A stretch of DNA of 64,000 nt from Enterococcus florum (GCF_004309355.1 NZ_BJCC01000010.1:1-64000), one strand, 5' to 3'. Positions 27,420-37,176 are shown, counted from the first letter of the stretch. Program-made: numbers and translations. Notes: a model not told the origin generated them from the sequence alone.

Positions 27420-29368
27420 TTGAAAGAAAGTTTTAAGAAGATACCTCGAATGAAAAATACGCGGTTACGCCATACAGAATATTATGGTATGACCGAAGTC
27501 TTTGATTCAATCTATGAGCAAAGTAATAAGGGTGAAAAATTTAAAAATTTAATGGCGATCATTACCTCAACAGATAATATTCTTCTAGCTTATCGAAACA
27601 TCAAACGAAATAATGGTAGTGCAACACCTGGGATAGACAAGGTGACTATCTATGATATCGAAAAGCTGGATACAGAGGAATTTGTCAATAAAGTAAGAAA
27701 ACGTTTCACTCATTACAACACTCGAAAAGTAAAACGAGTAGAGATTCCCAAACCAATGGGAAAACTAGACCATTGGGAATTCCATCAATGTGGGACAGAG
27801 TCGCACAACAATGCATTCTACAAGTCCTCGAACCAATCTGTGAGCCAAAGTTTTATAAATACAGTTTTGGCTTTCGTCCAAATCGTTCAGCAGAAAACGC
27901 TGTTTCGACAGCGGCAGGGCGAATCAATCCAGCAAAAATGCAATATGTAGTCGATGTAGACATCAAAGGATTCTTCGATGAAGTCGATCACACAAAATTA
28001 TTGCGACAGATATGGACATTGGGAATACGAGACAAACAACTACTCGTGATTTTGCGTAAGATGTTAAAAGCACCTGTCGAAATGCCGAATGGAGAAACGA
28101 TCTATCCATCGAAAGGAACGCCACAAGGCGGAATTCTTTCCCCTTTATTAGCAAACATCAATTTGAATGAATTTGATTGGTGGATAGCGAAACAATGGGA
28201 AAGGTTCGAGTGTGAAAACATTAATGATCATTACATTGAAAAGGCCGGTTGCTGGAATCATGGCTACCGCTATAAACAGTTGAGAAAAACTTCAAAACTG
28301 AAAGAAATGTATATAGTCAGATACGCGGATGACTTTAAAATCTTCACGACCACAAGAGCCAACGCTGAAAAAATATTTACAGCTAGCAAAATGTGGCTAG
28401 AAGAACGGCTAAAACTTCCCATATCTCCTGAAAAATCAAAGATTACAAATCTGCAAAAGAAAAGCAGTGAATTTCTTGGGTTTGAATTGAAAATGGAGCG
28501 TAAAGGATACGATAAAATGGGACGTAAGAATTACGTTTGCCAATCTCATATTTGTGATAAAGCCAAAAAGAGGATCAAGAAACAGCTCAAAGATCAGATA
28601 AAATTGATACAAAAGGCACCAAATGGCACTGACGTTACCCGTAACCTAAACATTTACAATAGTATGGTTATCGGGATTCATAATTATTATCAAATCGCAA
28701 CGCAAGTTAATGACGATTTGATGACGATCCAGTATCAATTAACTCAGGTAGAAAAGCATCGATTTAAACACTTGGGAATAAGGAAAACATCAAAATATAA
28801 AACTCGTGACAAAGGTATTCGACCTTATCTAAAATCGAAAATGACAAGGTATATCAACGATGTACCGATCATACCAATTGGTTTCATAAAGACGAGAACG
28901 GCTTTAATGAAACACAACGGTGTGTGCAAGTATACAGAAGAAGGTAGAAAGCTGATTCATAAAAAGCTCCAAGTAGTTTCAGCGCAAGCGCTTCAATGGC
29001 TCAGAAGCCATCCAGTAATTGGTGAGCGAGCAACGATTGAGTTTAACGATAATCGTATTTCTCTATATGTAGCTCAACAAGGAAAATGCGCTATTACGGG
29101 TGAGGAACTAGATATCACACAAATGCACTGTCACCACAAAATACCATGGATCAAATCAAAAGATGACCGATATTCTAATCTCGTTTTGATTAGTGATACC
29201 ATCCATCGAATGATTCACGCTACACGTGAAGACACACTTCTATCTTATATGCAAGACCTTAACTTGTCGGATTCCCAATTAGAGAAAGCCAATAAATTAC
29301 GAGTAGCAGTAGGAAACACAAAAATTTCATTCAGTAATCAATTTAAAACCGGACTGAGACAAACATGA
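27420..29368 (+). pseudogene. ltrA: Group II intron reverse transcriptase/maturase with HNH domain (frameshifted)
   Basis: The intron-encoded protein: RT domain with RYADDFKIF (catalytic YADD), a maturase/domain X region, and a C-terminal HNH nuclease (GKCAITGEELD, CHHKIPW). It would be 649 residues from the TTG at 27420. The frame breaks near 27755: the first frame reads IPKPMGK and stops at 27950, while the second, open from before 27773 to 29368, reads on with TRPLGIP. One extra A in CCAATGGG would restore the expected KPNGKTRPLGIP. So this is a one-base deletion (or a sequencing error). No other break is seen. Confidence 0.9.
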
Positions 29369-29388
29369 AGTAACGAACTGACGGGGGA

Positions 29389-29424
29389 ACGCCGTGTACG
29401 GTGAAAGTCGTACGCACGGTGTGA
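29389..29424 (+). ncRNA. Group II intron domain V
   Basis: The catalytic hairpin has arms GCCGTGTACG and CGTACGCACGGTG around GTGAAAGT, closely resembling the conserved group II domain V. The triad position reads CGC rather than the more common AGC. Confidence 0.85.
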
Positions 29425-29471
29425 AGCGGGGGAAAAACTGGCGATAACATCAAAGGTTTACCTATCGCTAT

Positions 29472-29623
29472 CCAGCGGCAATCCGCAGCCATCAGCTAAC
29501 GATTTAGACTTCACCAAGCGTGTGCGAAAATGCGGAGAGATGATGGGTATCGAGGTGTTGGATCATATTATCGTAGGGGAAGACAATTACCTCAGTTTGC
29601 GGGAAGAAAATTACTGGGACTAG
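29472..29623 (+). pseudogene. radC: radC, 3' exon
   Basis: Encodes the end of RadC after the intron: SGNPQPSANDLDFTKRV, then LDHIIVG and YLSLREENYWD with a stop at 29621-29623. This contains the remaining JAB-domain residues (the SGNPQPS loop and the aspartate). It has no start of its own and is only meaningful if the intron is spliced. Confidence 0.9.
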
Positions 29624-29637
29624 CCGATTGAGAACCC

Positions 29638-29667
29638 TTGCATAAAATGCAAGACAAATGGTAAACT
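29638..29667 (+). promoter_or_regulatory. Promoter of the cold-shock gene
   Basis: TTGCAT (29638-29643), an 18-base spacer and TAAACT (29662-29667). The resulting ~100-base leader contains the hairpins TCGT-AC-ACGA (29717-29726) and GTGC-TTTTT-GCAC (29745-29757), the latter right before the RBS. A long structured leader is usual for csp mRNAs. Confidence 0.5.
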
Positions 29668-29773
29668 ATTCTTGTAATTTTGTTTGTCGGAGTTGAAACG
29701 AAGGTATCACCTCTATCGTACACGAGCAACGTTACAATCATTTAGTGCTTTTTGCACGAGGAGGAAAAGATTC

Positions 29774-29974
29774 ATGGAAAATGGAACAGTAAAATGGTTT
29801 AACGCAGAAAAAGGATTTGGCTTCATCACTCGCGAAGATGGCAGCGATGTATTCGTACATTTCTCAGCTATCCAAGGCGACGGCTTTAAAACTCTTGAAG
29901 AAGGCCAAGCAGTTACTTTCGACGTTGAAGAAAGCGACCGTGGACCTCAAGCAGTTAATGTGGTTAAACAATAA
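29774..29974 (+). CDS. Cold-shock protein, CspA family
   Basis: A 66-residue single-strand nucleic-acid-binding protein with the whole cold-shock domain: [18 protein letters not shown] with RNP1 (KGFGFI) and VFVHFSAI with RNP2. Such proteins act as RNA chaperones. The frame is open 30 codons upstream, but ATG 29774 with GAGGAGGAAAAG before it gives the exact family length. It is a single-gene unit with its own promoter and terminator. Confidence 0.96.
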   Translation: MENGTVKWFNAEKGFGFITREDGSDVFVHFSAIQGDGFKTLEEGQAVTFDVEESDRGPQAVNVVKQ

Positions 29975-29986
29975 TTCCTGAAATCC

Positions 29987-30021
29987 AACAAAGCCCTAGA
30001 GATTCTCTAGGGCTTTGTTTA
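29987..30021. terminator. Bidirectional terminator between csp and tetR
   Basis: The stem AACAAAGCCCTAGAG/CTCTAGGGCTTTGTT with a short loop and T tract lies between converging genes and touches the stop of the reverse gene. Confidence 0.9.
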
Positions 30022-30516
30022 TTGTTCTAAAAATTGTTGGAAAGATTCGATGTCATCATGCTCTTCGGTGTTGTTGATCGTCAGAGTGGCCTTGCCGATG
30101 CAATAGTGCCAATAAAAGTTGAAAAGCAGTGGTGAAGAGTGATCTTTTTTGGTGACCGCTTCGTAGTGCACTTTCGTCAATTCCTTTGCTCGTTGAATCG
30201 TCTCTTGATCTTGTAAAAAGAAGCGATGAAATTCATCGGGATAATCACAGGCATAGCGAGCGATGACCTCGGACAATTCACGAATGGAGGTGGGTTGTTG
30301 ATCGTCAAGGAAATCTTGATACTTCGCAATGATTCGTTTGATCAGTACACTTTTCAATTCGCTTAAATTGCTAAATTCTCGATAAATGGGTTGAGTGGAG
30401 CAGGATACTTGTTGCGCGATATTGCGTGCGTGGAACTTCTTGAACCCTTCGTTGATGATCAATTGGTAGGCACCATCAATGATGTGTTCCCGTTGGATAC
30501 GTTTTGTTCTAACCAT
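30019..30516 (-). CDS. TetR family transcriptional regulator
   Basis: A 165-residue repressor-like protein. Residues ~8-55 form the TetR helix-turn-helix (IIDGAYQLIINEGFKKFHARNIAQ then CSTQPIYREFSNLSEL). The C-terminal ligand/dimer domain, shorter than usual, has no recognisable relative. The neighbours do not reveal its target: the divergent side is the long region without genes. The start follows AGGGGAAGAGGTC. Confidence 0.85.
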   Translation of the reverse strand: MVRTKRIQREHIIDGAYQLIINEGFKKFHARNIAQQVSCSTQPIYREFSNLSELKSVLIKRIIAKYQDFLDDQQPTSIRELSEVIARYACDYPDEFHRFFLQDQETIQRAKELTKVHYEAVTKKDHSSPLLFNFYWHYCIGKATLTINNTEEHDDIESFQQFLEQ

Positions 30517-31394
30517 ATGACCTCTTCCCCTAAAAGTGATAGCTGCAAAAGCAAGTGCTTATTAAATAACATGCATTTCTTCTGCGGATTGTATCTAAGT
30601 TTAATTGTGCAAATTTATTTTGATTTTGTCAATTACATTTTCTTGATAATTCTATGAAAAAATAGGAAATTTCCTTAAAATAGTGAGTATTTTTTTTATT
30701 CTAGGAAATCAAACGGCATGTTTTTTCAAAACTCTTTTTTTGTTTAAAATAAAAAAACACTCATCGCTTAAATGTGAAGCAATGAAAAAGTCGCTTTTTT
30801 TGTAATCATCTTATCGAAGGCGTTTTCTTATAAGGGTCTGGTCTTTATTTTTTCATCTTCTAATCTCATAGTAGATCCATCAACTGTTCACCTTTTAATC
30901 GTTGACGACGAAAATTGCTTAATAAGCTTAGTCAATAACCCCAGTCTTTGTTTTCAATCCCAGAAAATCCGGATAAGCCATGTCCCTCATCCTTCGTTCG
31001 ACAATGTCGACACCAGAAGCTGGATCAATGGCTTTTCATATCACGTAGTTGAATGTACCATCGAATTTTTGGCATTCCGACCATCAAAGAGTCAGTATTT
31101 TCTTCCAATTCTTCATAAATGAACGAAAAATCAACGATGTGATTGAAGCAGCGCAATTTATGATTAAACTATCCGACAAGTCTGCACAAGGCTTATTTCC
31201 GGTTGATCGGAGGATTGATGCATGATTTTTGCCTTCCGTGATAACGCAATGATCTCTAAACTACAGGCTTGTCGCCCGAAAATAGAAAATCCGTCGTGGA
31301 TAGGATTGGCAACAATCACTATCTACAACGGATTTTTTCATTTTTGTTAGTGCACTTTTTCAGTGGCCCTCTTAAATGAAATAAGTGTGTCAGG
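30517..31394. other. Long region without an intact gene; possible gene remnants
   Basis: About 880 bases. The first ~250 are very AT-rich. From 30840 to 31260 short broken reading frames occur on both strands: reverse-strand fragments VDFSFIYEELEENTDSL (near 31130-31080) and, in another frame, IDPASGVDIVERRM (near 31030-30985). The first vaguely recalls the start of IS1182-type transposases, but the match is weak and the frames are interrupted. I see no RNA gene here. A hairpin at 31286-31338 closes the rnjA side. Confidence 0.4.
31286..31338. terminator. Probable terminator downstream of rnjA
   Basis: AAAATCCGTCGTGGATAG pairs with CTATCTACAACGGATTTT (two mismatches). A T tract follows on the plus strand and a weaker one on the reverse strand. 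It lies 56 bases beyond the rnjA stop. Confidence 0.5.
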
Positions 31395-33071
31395 TTAGTT
31401 TCCAGGAGTCATGATCATTGGGATGATCATTGGATGCCGCTCAGTTTTATCGAATAGGAAAGGCTGCAATGCAGACACCATGGCATCCTTTAGTTTCGCA
31501 TCTGTACAATTTGATTCATTTAAGACTTCTCTTAAGGCATGGAACAAAATGCGTTGGCCTTCGTTGATCATCTCACCAGATTCGCGCATATAGACGAAGC
31601 CGCGAGATAAGATGTCCGGCCCTGCAAGCACTTCTTTTTTATCGATATCCACCGTGGCAACAGCAAGGACCAAGCCTTCCTCAGAAAGGATCCGACGATC
31701 TCGTAAAACGACATTTCCGATATCACCGATACCACTGCCATCGACATAGACATCATGTGCATTGAAATGTCCAGCTCTTCTTGCACTATCTGCAGTCAGA
31801 GCCAGCATATCGCCATTTTCCATGATAAAGCAGTTGTCTTTTGGTACACCGGTATCTTGAGCCAATCCAGCATGAATCTTCAACATTCGAAATTCACCAT
31901 GGATAGGCACGAAGTATTTCGGATTCATAAGACGCAGCATCAATTTTTGTTCTTGTTGACTGCCGTGACCAGAAGTATGGATATTGTTGACTTTTCCGTG
32001 TACGACTTCTGCACCTGCTTCAGAGAGCAAGTTGATCAGATGGTTGACACTCGTCGTGTTTCCTGGGATTGGTGAACTCGAGAAAATCACTGTATCATCA
32101 GGCTGAATTTGAATCTGACGATGCGTCCCATTAGCGATACGCGACAATGCTGCCATCGGTTCACCTTGAGAACCAGTACATAGGATCAGTATCTCGTTTG
32201 CTGGCAAACGATTGATATCACTTGCATCAACAAAGGTCTCGTCCGGAACAGTAATGTACCCAAGATTGCGTCCATTGACGATCGCATTTTCCATGCTTCG
32301 TCCAAAGACAGCAATTTTTCTTCCCGTAGCTACGGCAGCTTCTGCTGCTTGCTGCAGACGAGAAATGTTGGAAGCAAAGGTCGCGAAAATGATTCGGCCG
32401 TCTACTTTTTCGACGATACGCAAAATGGACATTCCGATCGTTTTTTCGGATTTCGTAAAGGTAGGTACCTCTGCATTGGTGCTGTCAGATAAAAGACAAA
32501 GTACGCCTTCTTCTCCCAGCTTTGCCATTTTATGCAGATTCGCCGGCTGTCCAACAGGTGTAAAGTCAAACTTGAAATCACCGGTTTCTACGATATTGCC
32601 CGATGGTGTTTTGACAACGACCCCTAATGGATCAGGAATACTGTGTGTGGTACGGAAGAAGCTGACTGATGTTTTTCTGAAACGAATGACAGTATCTTCA
32701 TCGATTTCGTGCAATTCTGCATCGCGCAGCAAACCATGTTCGTCCAATTTATTCTTGATCAAGGCCAAAGCCAGCGCACCTGCATAGACTGGAATGTTGG
32801 CTTGTTTTAAGAGATAAGGCACACCACCGATATGGTCCTCGTGACCGTGGGTGATGACCAAAGCTTTTACTTTATTCAAATTTTGCAGCACATAGCTGTA
32901 ATCAGGGATGACGTAATCGATGCCCAGAAGGTCGTCTTCTGGGAACTTGATTCCTGCGTCAATGATGATGATTTCATCTTGGAATTGTACCCCATACATA
33001 TTCTTCCCGATTTCGCCAAGGCCACCTAGGGCAAAGACGCCCGTTTCGTTGTTCTTCAGCGAGAGTTTCAT
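31395..33071 (-). CDS. rnjA: Ribonuclease J1
   Basis: A metallo-beta-lactamase-fold RNase with 5'-3' exonuclease and endonuclease activity, central to mRNA decay and rRNA processing. The zinc motif HGHEDH is at residues 75-80, followed by further family motifs (HSIPDPLG near 146, GDFKFD near 167, the beta-CASP segment DSTNAE near 197 and [10 protein letters not shown] near 290). The length of 558 and the adjacent rpoY gene (one base apart) mark it as RNase J1 rather than J2. It is co-transcribed with rpoY. Confidence 0.95.
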   Translation of the reverse strand: MKLSLKNNETGVFALGGLGEIGKNMYGVQFQDEIIIIDAGIKFPEDDLLGIDYVIPDYSYVLQNLNKVKALVITHGHEDHIGGVPYLLKQANIPVYAGALALALIKNKLDEHGLLRDAELHEIDEDTVIRFRKTSVSFFRTTHSIPDPLGVVVKTPSGNIVETGDFKFDFTPVGQPANLHKMAKLGEEGVLCLLSDSTNAEVPTFTKSEKTIGMSILRIVEKVDGRIIFATFASNISRLQQAAEAAVATGRKIAVFGRSMENAIVNGRNLGYITVPDETFVDASDINRLPANEILILCTGSQGEPMAALSRIANGTHRQIQIQPDDTVIFSSSPIPGNTTSVNHLINLLSEAGAEVVHGKVNNIHTSGHGSQQEQKLMLRLMNPKYFVPIHGEFRMLKIHAGLAQDTGVPKDNCFIMENGDMLALTADSARRAGHFNAHDVYVDGSGIGDIGNVVLRDRRILSEEGLVLAVATVDIDKKEVLAGPDILSRGFVYMRESGEMINEGQRILFHALREVLNESNCTDAKLKDAMVSALQPFLFDKTERHPMIIPMIMTPGN

Positions 33072-33072
33072 A

Positions 33073-33285
33073 TTAAAACTCCGTCAGCTTAAAGTCGGCA
33101 TTTTCTTTTTCGTAGTCCAAATGATTGCCTTCTAAAAGTTGAATGTATTCAACGTTGTGTGGGGTATTTTCACGCATAAGGGTGTGAACGGCTTCTTCAC
33201 TTTCTGCTTCGATGTAAAGTGATTGAGTTTGTTCCCGTTTGGGGTTGCGTTCTTTTGTTTCCTGGTAATAAACTTTGTAAATCAT
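33073..33285 (-). CDS. rpoY: RNA polymerase epsilon subunit
   Basis: A 70-residue DUF1447 protein, the small epsilon subunit of Firmicute RNA polymerase. The start [20 protein letters not shown] and the ending FKLTEF are characteristic, as is the position directly before rnjA. AAAGGAGAA precedes the ATG. The operon is rpoY-rnjA. Confidence 0.93.
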   Translation of the reverse strand: MIYKVYYQETKERNPKREQTQSLYIEAESEEAVHTLMRENTPHNVEYIQLLEGNHLDYEKENADFKLTEF

Positions 33286-33646
33286 AAAAAATAATTCTCC
33301 TTTATCTGCCTAAGCAGTTTTTTTCCATAACAAAATGAGGGGCCAATTGCCGCCTAAAAATTTTATACTTAAAAGGTAGATTGGGTCTATCTTTTAAGAG
33401 GAAGCCTCGACTTTGCTTCCAAGGTCAACGTATTTTTCACCGTACTGTGTGTTGTTGAGACAACAATTACTAGTAGTTTATCACAGAATAATAAAGAAGT
33501 ATAGAAACTAGGCAGGGAATTGAGCTTTACTTAAAAATTTTCAGAAAACGAATAGCGTAGTCAAAAGAATTCAAATAGAAAGCAGGCAAAGCCGATTTTT
33601 TTGTGCTATATTGGAGTCATTACGTTATAGAAAGAGGCGAGATGAG
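33286..33646. promoter_or_regulatory. Divergent region between rpoY and the ABC exporter
   Basis: About 360 bases without a gene. On the reverse strand the rpoY leader side holds TATAAAAT near 33355 as a possible -10 box, and two stem-loops lie upstream: AAAAGGTAGA/TCTATCTTTT (33369-33394) and GGAAGC/GCTTCC (33402-33421). On the plus strand TATATT at 33607-33612 is a possible -10 box for the exporter. No -35 boxes are convincing. Confidence 0.35.
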
Positions 33647-35377
33647 ATGAAGTTGATGTGGCGTTATACCATGCGCTATAAAAAGCTCTTGTTCTTTGAT
33701 TTTATTAGTGTTTTTGGTTTTATTTTAATTGAATTGGGATTGCCGACGATCTTAGCATTGATGATCGATAATGGGATACGCAACCAAGACTTTGATTATG
33801 TGAAAAGGATGGGGATCTTGATGGTCGTGATCACCATCATTGGTGTCTTGATGAATATCTCATTACGCTATTTTAGTTCACAGATCACCTCGAGAATGGT
33901 TGCCGATATTCGAGATGATCTCTTTGCGAAGATCCAAACCTTTTCACATACTGAGTATGAAAGTGTCGGGGTTCCTTCTTTGATCACACGAACGACGAAT
34001 GATGCCTATCAGATCATGCTGTTTATGCAAAACATTTTGACGACAGGCTTTATGACACCGATGATGTTTGGCATGAGTTTGTATTTGATCGTTCGCACCA
34101 GTCCTAGTCTAGGTATTTTCGTTTTAGGCTCTTTGCCAGTGCTGTTGTTAGCAGTAATTTTAATTGCGAAGTATTCTGAACCACTATCAAAGAAACAGCA
34201 AAAGAATCTTGATAACATTAATGGGATCCTTCGTGAGAATTTGTCTGGGCTGCGGGTCATTCGGGCATTTGTAAATGAAAAGTTTGAAGAGATGCGCTTT
34301 CGCAAGGTCAACGATGACTATGCCAACAGTTCAAAAAGTTTGTTTCATTTAATGGCAGTTGCACAACCAGGCTTTTTCTTCTTATTTAATATTGTAATGG
34401 TCTTGATTATTTGGAATGGAACGTTGCAGATCGACAGTGGTCAATTAGAAGTAGGAACGTTGATTGCATTTATCGAGTACATCTTCCATGCGCTGTTTTC
34501 ATTTATGTTGTTTGCCACGGTCTTCATGATGTATCCTAGGGCCAATGTTTCTGCTCTGCGAATTCAAGAGGTATTTGACAAAGACCCTGAGATCAAAGAC
34601 AATCCGACAAGCATCGAAATGCCAGAACAAAAGGGCTATTTGGAGTTCAAAAATGTAACCTTTGCTTATCCTGGACATTCTGAAAGTCCGGTGATCCGCG
34701 ATGTAAGTTTTACCGCAAAGCCTGGAGAAACAGTTGCATTTATTGGAAGTACTGGTTCTGGAAAGTCCACCTTGATCCAACTGATCCCTCGGTTCTATGA
34801 TGTGACGGAAGGTCAGGTGTTAGTTGATGGTGTAGATGTTCGTTCCTACCAATTGAAAGACCTTCGTCAAAAAATTGGATATATCCCTCAAAAAGCACAG
34901 CTTTTTACAGGAACGATCGCTGAGAATCTCCGATACGGAAAAAAAGACGCTACTCCTGCAGAGATGCGCGAGGCTGTTGAAATTGCTCAGGCCGCAGAAT
35001 TTATCTCCCAAAAACCAAAAGGTTTTGATGAACTGTTGGCAGAGGGAGGGAGCAATTTTTCAGGGGGACAGAAACAACGACTGGCCATCGCTCGAGCGAT
35101 CATTCGACGACCAGAAATCTATATTTTTGATGACAGTTTCTCTGCGTTGGATTATCAGACAGATGCGAAGCTTCGTGCTCGCTTGAAAAAGGAGACCACG
35201 GAATCAACGGTCTTAATCGTTGCACAGCGTGTAGGAACGATCATGCATGCGGATAAGATTATCGTGTTAAATGAAGGTGATGTTGTCGGAGTGGGAACTC
35301 ATCGGGAATTGCTGGAAAATTGCTCGATTTATTATGACATTGCCGCATCTCAATTGTCGAAGGAGGAATTAGCATGA
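33647..35377 (+). CDS. Heterodimeric multidrug-type ABC exporter, subunit 1
   Basis: A 576-residue half-transporter: six membrane helices (about residues 1-310) fused to a nucleotide-binding domain with Walker A GSTGSGKST near 367, signature FSGGQKQR near 477 and Walker B IYIFDDSFSALD. The catalytic glutamate after Walker B is replaced by aspartate, as in the degenerate-site subunit of heterodimeric exporters (TM287, BmrC, EfrC, LmrC). It overlaps the next gene by four bases (ATGA). RBS GAGGCGAGATGAG points to ATG 33647. Which of the enterococcal pairs (EfrAB-like or other) it matches needs a sequence search. Confidence 0.9.
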   Translation: MKLMWRYTMRYKKLLFFDFISVFGFILIELGLPTILALMIDNGIRNQDFDYVKRMGILMVVITIIGVLMNISLRYFSSQITSRMVADIRDDLFAKIQTFSHTEYESVGVPSLITRTTNDAYQIMLFMQNILTTGFMTPMMFGMSLYLIVRTSPSLGIFVLGSLPVLLLAVILIAKYSEPLSKKQQKNLDNINGILRENLSGLRVIRAFVNEKFEEMRFRKVNDDYANSSKSLFHLMAVAQPGFFFLFNIVMVLIIWNGTLQIDSGQLEVGTLIAFIEYIFHALFSFMLFATVFMMYPRANVSALRIQEVFDKDPEIKDNPTSIEMPEQKGYLEFKNVTFAYPGHSESPVIRDVSFTAKPGETVAFIGSTGSGKSTLIQLIPRFYDVTEGQVLVDGVDVRSYQLKDLRQKIGYIPQKAQLFTGTIAENLRYGKKDATPAEMREAVEIAQAAEFISQKPKGFDELLAEGGSNFSGGQKQRLAIARAIIRRPEIYIFDDSFSALDYQTDAKLRARLKKETTESTVLIVAQRVGTIMHADKIIVLNEGDVVGVGTHRELLENCSIYYDIAASQLSKEELA

Positions 35378-37134
35378 AAAAAACCCTTTCTTCATTTAAA
35401 CGATTGATGCATTACATTGATCCTTATAGAGGCACTTTCATTTTAGTATTGCTTTTGACGATCGTCACTCTTTTAATGAATACATTGATGCCTTATCTTT
35501 CTGGATTGCCAACGACAGAGATCTCTCGAAACATCCAGCAAAACGAAACGATCAATTTTGATTATGTATTCAAATGTTTGGTCGCAATCATTGTCGTAGG
35601 GCTGATTTATTCAGGGACACAGCTGGCCAGCGGTTGGTTGATGGCCAACGTTGTTCAGTCGGCAATGCGGGACCTGCGGGAGGATATTGAACGAAAGATC
35701 AATCGGCTGCCGGTCTCTTATTTTGATCGCAACAAACAAGGAAATATCTTATCAAGGGTCACCAATGATGTGGACGCTGTCAGCAATGCAATGCAGCAGG
35801 CGATCATTAAGCTGGTGAATGCTGTTTTAGGAATTCTTTTTGCCATTGCGATGATGTTTTATATCAACCCATTGATGGCGGTGATTTCGATGATCATGAT
35901 CCCAGCCTCTCTATGGATTTCACGAAAAATCATCCAGGTATCTCAAAAGGATTTCCAGTCGATGCAAAATGCATTGGGTGAAATGAATGGCTATGTGCAG
36001 GAAAACATAACCGGTTTCAGCATTTTGAAGCTTTATGGACGTGAAAAAGAAACGGCAGAAGGGTTTCATGGGGTCAACCATACGCTGCGCCGTTTTGGCT
36101 TTAGGGCTAATTTTGTTTCTAGTACGATGCAGCCGCTTGTTCAGCTAACAGCCTATGCCACCTACATCGCCATGGCGGTGCTGGGAAGCTGGAACGTCAT
36201 TACTGGTGTAATTCTTGTTGGGCAGTTGCAGGCCTTTATTCAGTACATTTGGCAAGTCAGTCAGCCAATGGGAGAGATCACTCAGCTGTCTGGGATGATC
36301 CAGAGTGCTTCGGCATCTACTAAACGAGTTTTCGAGATTTTAGATGAACTCGAGGAGCGGGAGAACGAGTTTGATGAACCGTTGCCTGAACCTGTTTCAG
36401 GAGATGTTGTTTTTGACCACGTGAAATTCAGTTATGATCCTAAAAAGCCGTTGATCGAAGATTTGAGTTTCGAGGTCAAAGCGGGTGAGACCGTAGCGAT
36501 CGTTGGCCCAACGGGTGCTGGAAAGACGACCCTGATTAATTTACTGATGCGTTTTTATGATATTGATTCAGGAAGAATTCTAATCGATGGCGTTAATACA
36601 CAGGATATGAATCGGTCAGATGTTCGTTCGCTTTTCGGGATGGTCTTGCAGGATGCTTGGCTTTACGAAGGAACGATCGCAGACAATATACGGTTTGGTC
36701 GGTTAGAGTCGACAGATTATGAAGTGGTCGACGCAGCCAAAACAGCCAACGTGGATCACTTTATTCGGACGATGCCGGGCGGATATGAGATGAAGATCAA
36801 TGCAGAAGGCGACAACGTTTCGCTAGGGCAGAAGCAATTGCTGACGATCGCTCGCGCAATCATTTCCGACCCAAAAATCTTGATTTTAGATGAGGCGACC
36901 AGTTCTGTCGATACGCGTTTGGAGGGCTTGATCCAAAAGGCAATGGATCGAGTGATGCAAGGCAGAACCAGTTTTGTGATCGCCCATCGATTGTCCACAA
37001 TTCGTGATGCGGATTTGATTTTGGTTATGAAAGAGGGCCAAATCATTGAACATGGGACGCACGAGAGCTTATTGGCTCAGGGCGGCTTTTACGAAAAACT
37101 TTACAATAGTCAATTTTCTGAAGAAGCTGAATAA
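35374..37134 (+). CDS. Heterodimeric multidrug-type ABC exporter, subunit 2
   Basis: The 586-residue partner half-transporter. Membrane domain about residues 1-325, then Walker A GPTGAGKTT near 376, a changed signature motif NVSLGQKQL and canonical Walker B ILILDEATSSVD with the catalytic glutamate. The altered signature here together with the aspartate in subunit 1 would form one degenerate and one active ATP site. It follows subunit 1 with an ATGA overlap and is closed by a terminator. Likely exports hydrophobic compounds; the substrate is unknown. Confidence 0.9.
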   Translation: MKKTLSSFKRLMHYIDPYRGTFILVLLLTIVTLLMNTLMPYLSGLPTTEISRNIQQNETINFDYVFKCLVAIIVVGLIYSGTQLASGWLMANVVQSAMRDLREDIERKINRLPVSYFDRNKQGNILSRVTNDVDAVSNAMQQAIIKLVNAVLGILFAIAMMFYINPLMAVISMIMIPASLWISRKIIQVSQKDFQSMQNALGEMNGYVQENITGFSILKLYGREKETAEGFHGVNHTLRRFGFRANFVSSTMQPLVQLTAYATYIAMAVLGSWNVITGVILVGQLQAFIQYIWQVSQPMGEITQLSGMIQSASASTKRVFEILDELEERENEFDEPLPEPVSGDVVFDHVKFSYDPKKPLIEDLSFEVKAGETVAIVGPTGAGKTTLINLLMRFYDIDSGRILIDGVNTQDMNRSDVRSLFGMVLQDAWLYEGTIADNIRFGRLESTDYEVVDAAKTANVDHFIRTMPGGYEMKINAEGDNVSLGQKQLLTIARAIISDPKILILDEATSSVDTRLEGLIQKAMDRVMQGRTSFVIAHRLSTIRDADLILVMKEGQIIEHGTHESLLAQGGFYEKLYNSQFSEEAE

Positions 37135-37141
37135 ATTAGAA

Positions 37142-37176
37142 TGGACCGTTTGCTTAGAACGCAACGGTCCTTTTTA
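37142..37176 (+). terminator. Terminator of the ABC exporter operon
   Basis: The stem GGACCGTT/AACGGTCC, extended by TGC/GCA, is followed by TTTTT. Confidence 0.82.

Larger units (their letters stand above)
26683..29471 (+). mobile_element. Group II intron inserted in radC
   Basis: A 2789-base group II intron in the same orientation as radC. Its 5' end GTGAGAC resembles the GUGYG consensus with one deviation and its 3' end is AT. A catalytic domain V is at about 29389-29424 (GCCGTGTACGGTGAAAGTCG and onward), with a domain VI-like hairpin GCGATA/TATCGC just before the 3' end. It carries a reverse transcriptase/maturase/HNH gene. The boundaries were fixed by the RadC frame: joining them gives CAT AAT CAT CCC AGC GGC (HNHPSG). 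It is the only clear mobile element in the window. Confidence 0.9.

Noticed and set aside
32212-32787. Plus-strand open frame of 191 codons
   Set aside because: It lies wholly opposite rnjA, a well-supported gene, and shows no protein-family features.
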